A stretch of 64,000 nucleotides of DNA from contig JACYLN010000007.1 in assembly GCA_015272515.1 (NCBI GenBank), positions 1 to 64,000 on the forward strand, in the 5' to 3' direction. Positions 62,926 to 64,000 of the stretch are shown piece after piece. Positions within the stretch are counted from its first letter, which is position 1; each line of letters opens with the position of its first letter. The translations under genes were made by a program, and so were the position numbers. The notes under the pieces were generated by a model. The model ran no database searches and had not been told where the DNA came from. It worked only from the letters and a program-made list of their open reading frames with translations. Source of the DNA: Leptolyngbyaceae cyanobacterium C42_A2020_001. GTDB lineage: Bacteria > Cyanobacteriota > Cyanobacteriia > Leptolyngbyales > Leptolyngbyaceae.

Positions 62926-64000
62926 ATGGGTAAATCGGGTTCATCCTCTTTTCGCCGCATCCTCCTGTCTAGAATTTTGCTGCTGAGTATCCCGATTCTC
63001 TTGGTGGGAGAGTATGTGGTGTATCGCAAAGCCCGCTCTGGGGTAATTGCGACTGCTCGACAAAACCTGATGGAGAGTGCGATTCGCAAAGCGGAAGACA
63101 TTCAAACTGTGACTGGGATGCTCCAGGCAAATTTGTTGGCATCCAGTAAGCTGTTTGTGGAAGCCATGCCTTCACCGTCGCCCCAAACTTTCGTGGAACA
63201 GGTACAGCAGTGGTTACCCAAACCAGTCCATTGTGTGCAACTGGTAAAACCCCAAACTGGAGCAGTGGTTGGTAGCACGTGTGGCAGTTCAGCGATCGCC
63301 CGTTTTTCGCAGCAACAATGGGCACCACGACGCAACGAACAAGACGTTAAACCATCGGATGTTTTAGTTTCTCAAGGCAATTCCACGGCAATTCCTGCGC
63401 CATCATCCTTAGAGCAAACTCGCCTCAACCTCGTGCTTACCGCTCCGATTTATCAAGCCAATGGAGAATTGAACTATCTCCTGAGCACTCAAGTAACTTT
63501 ACAACGCCGAGAATTTGGACAACAAGCATCGCTCCAGGGGTATACCGTTGTGATTAATCAAGACGGGGTGATTCTGGCCCATCCCGCTCAAGATCGGATC
63601 GGACAAACAGTTGCTCAACAACCGAATGCCCAAATTTTGCAATCATTAGTTAGCAGCGCGATCGCAGGCAAGCAAGACACTTTGCAGCTTTTTAGGGAAA
63701 AGGAAGCAGAGTGGCTGGCAGGTTATACAGCAGTGCCAATTCCAGCGGTACATGGCAAAAACCAAACCTGGGTCATTTTGGCGATCGCGCCCATCGGCAA
63801 CGCACTCCATAACCTTCAGGGAATTCAGCAAGTGCTGCTGCTGCTGACCTTAGGATTGATTGGTGCAAGCACACTTGCGACTCTATTTGTCACCAAAGAT
63901 TTAGCTGCCCCCCTGGAAAAATTGGGTAACTATGCCCTGCAAATCTGCGATCGCTTACCCTCCGCCAGTGCCCCCAAAAACTTCAAAATTCGAGAACTCA
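62926..64000 (+). CDS. Membrane sensor protein, 5' part (cut by window edge)
   Basis: 358 codons open from the ATG at 62926 to the window end, no stop. A basic start (MGKSGSSSFRRILLSR) leads to a first helix LLLSIPILLVGEYVVYRK. A large extracytoplasmic domain resembling a double Cache sensor follows (LTAPIYQANGELNYLLSTQVTL, TVVINQDGVILAHPAQDRIGQT), and then a second helix VLLLLTLGLIGASTLATLFV near residue 305. After it, DLAAPLEKLGNYALQIC looks like the start of a HAMP linker. The output domain (kinase, cyclase or chemoreceptor) lies beyond the window. Confidence 0.8.
   Translation, partial: MGKSGSSSFRRILLSRILLLSIPILLVGEYVVYRKARSGVIATARQNLMESAIRKAEDIQTVTGMLQANLLASSKLFVEAMPSPSPQTFVEQVQQWLPKPVHCVQLVKPQTGAVVGSTCGSSAIARFSQQQWAPRRNEQDVKPSDVLVSQGNSTAIPAPSSLEQTRLNLVLTAPIYQANGELNYLLSTQVTLQRREFGQQASLQGYTVVINQDGVILAHPAQDRIGQTVAQQPNAQILQSLVSSAIAGKQDTLQLFREKEAEWLAGYTAVPIPAVHGKNQTWVILAIAPIGNALHNLQGIQQVLLLLTLGLIGASTLATLFVTKDLAAPLEKLGNYALQICDRLPSASAPKNFKIREL

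Overview
The window is chromosomal DNA from a cyanobacterium. It carries canonical phosphoribulokinase, CP12, a ferredoxin-NADP reductase with a phycobilisome-linker (CpcD-like) N-terminus, an acyl-lipid desaturase and many genes of cyanobacteria-restricted families (DUF3119, DUF3086, DUF3177, DUF3326). The octamer GCGATCGC (HIP1) is scattered throughout. The sequence does not let me name a genus. Most of the window is ordinary core genome: short transcription units on both strands, often GTG or TTG starts, and several 4-base stop/start overlaps.

Layout. 0.1-2.4 kb: a DegT/StrS aminotransferase and a UPF0014 permease. 2.5-4.6 kb: a tandem hairpin repeat and an AT-rich, broken HEPN-type (ApeA-like) gene. 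4.7-15.7 kb: an ATP-grasp ligase, an adaptor/permease efflux pair without its ATPase, an FAD monooxygenase, a class V aminotransferase, a divergent HxlR regulator/YdhR-like monooxygenase pair, and an M16 protease. 15.9-16.6 kb: a MITE-like element next to a hicAB toxin-antitoxin pair whose hicA is frameshifted. 16.8-23.6 kb: membrane and lipid genes (MlaE, PlsY, DUF3119, DUF3086), a GIY-YIG protein and small unknowns. 23.6-29.8 kb: an RPI-repeat protein, prk, petH, comB, a second PRK-like kinase and tRNA-Ser. 29.8-36.3 kb: a lone DppB-type permease, two Uma2 nucleases, mnmG and a WD40 membrane protein. 36.5-42.5 kb: a barstar/secreted RNase Sa-type/HD-protein operon, glmM and CP12. 42.6-47.9 kb: a structured leader, then FIST sensor, [2Fe-2S]-adenylate cyclase, ferredoxin, DUF3326 and a CPBP protease. 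48-57 kb: a TPR protein, an M16 protease pair, a second MITE copy abutting a second lone DppB-type permease, and a plastid-shared membrane protein. 55.9-64 kb: a methionine gamma-lyase-like enzyme, desaturase, a ProA paralogue lacking its catalytic cysteine, tRNA-Gly, folB, a FemAB-like protein, a RibD-C reductase and the 5' part of a membrane sensor cut by the window edge.

Functionally, the Calvin-cycle and electron-transport genes (prk, cp12, petH, ferredoxins) give the window its photosynthetic character. The accessory interest lies in four places: (1) the HD protein-RNase-barstar operon, a barnase-type toxin/immunity pair; (2) the FIST/[2Fe-2S]-cyclase/ferredoxin cluster with a promoter and a hairpin-rich leader, which looks like a redox-gated cAMP signalling unit; (3) decayed defence or toxin-antitoxin genes (HEPN gene, hicA); (4) two copies of one MITE-like element, each with a clear target-site duplication.
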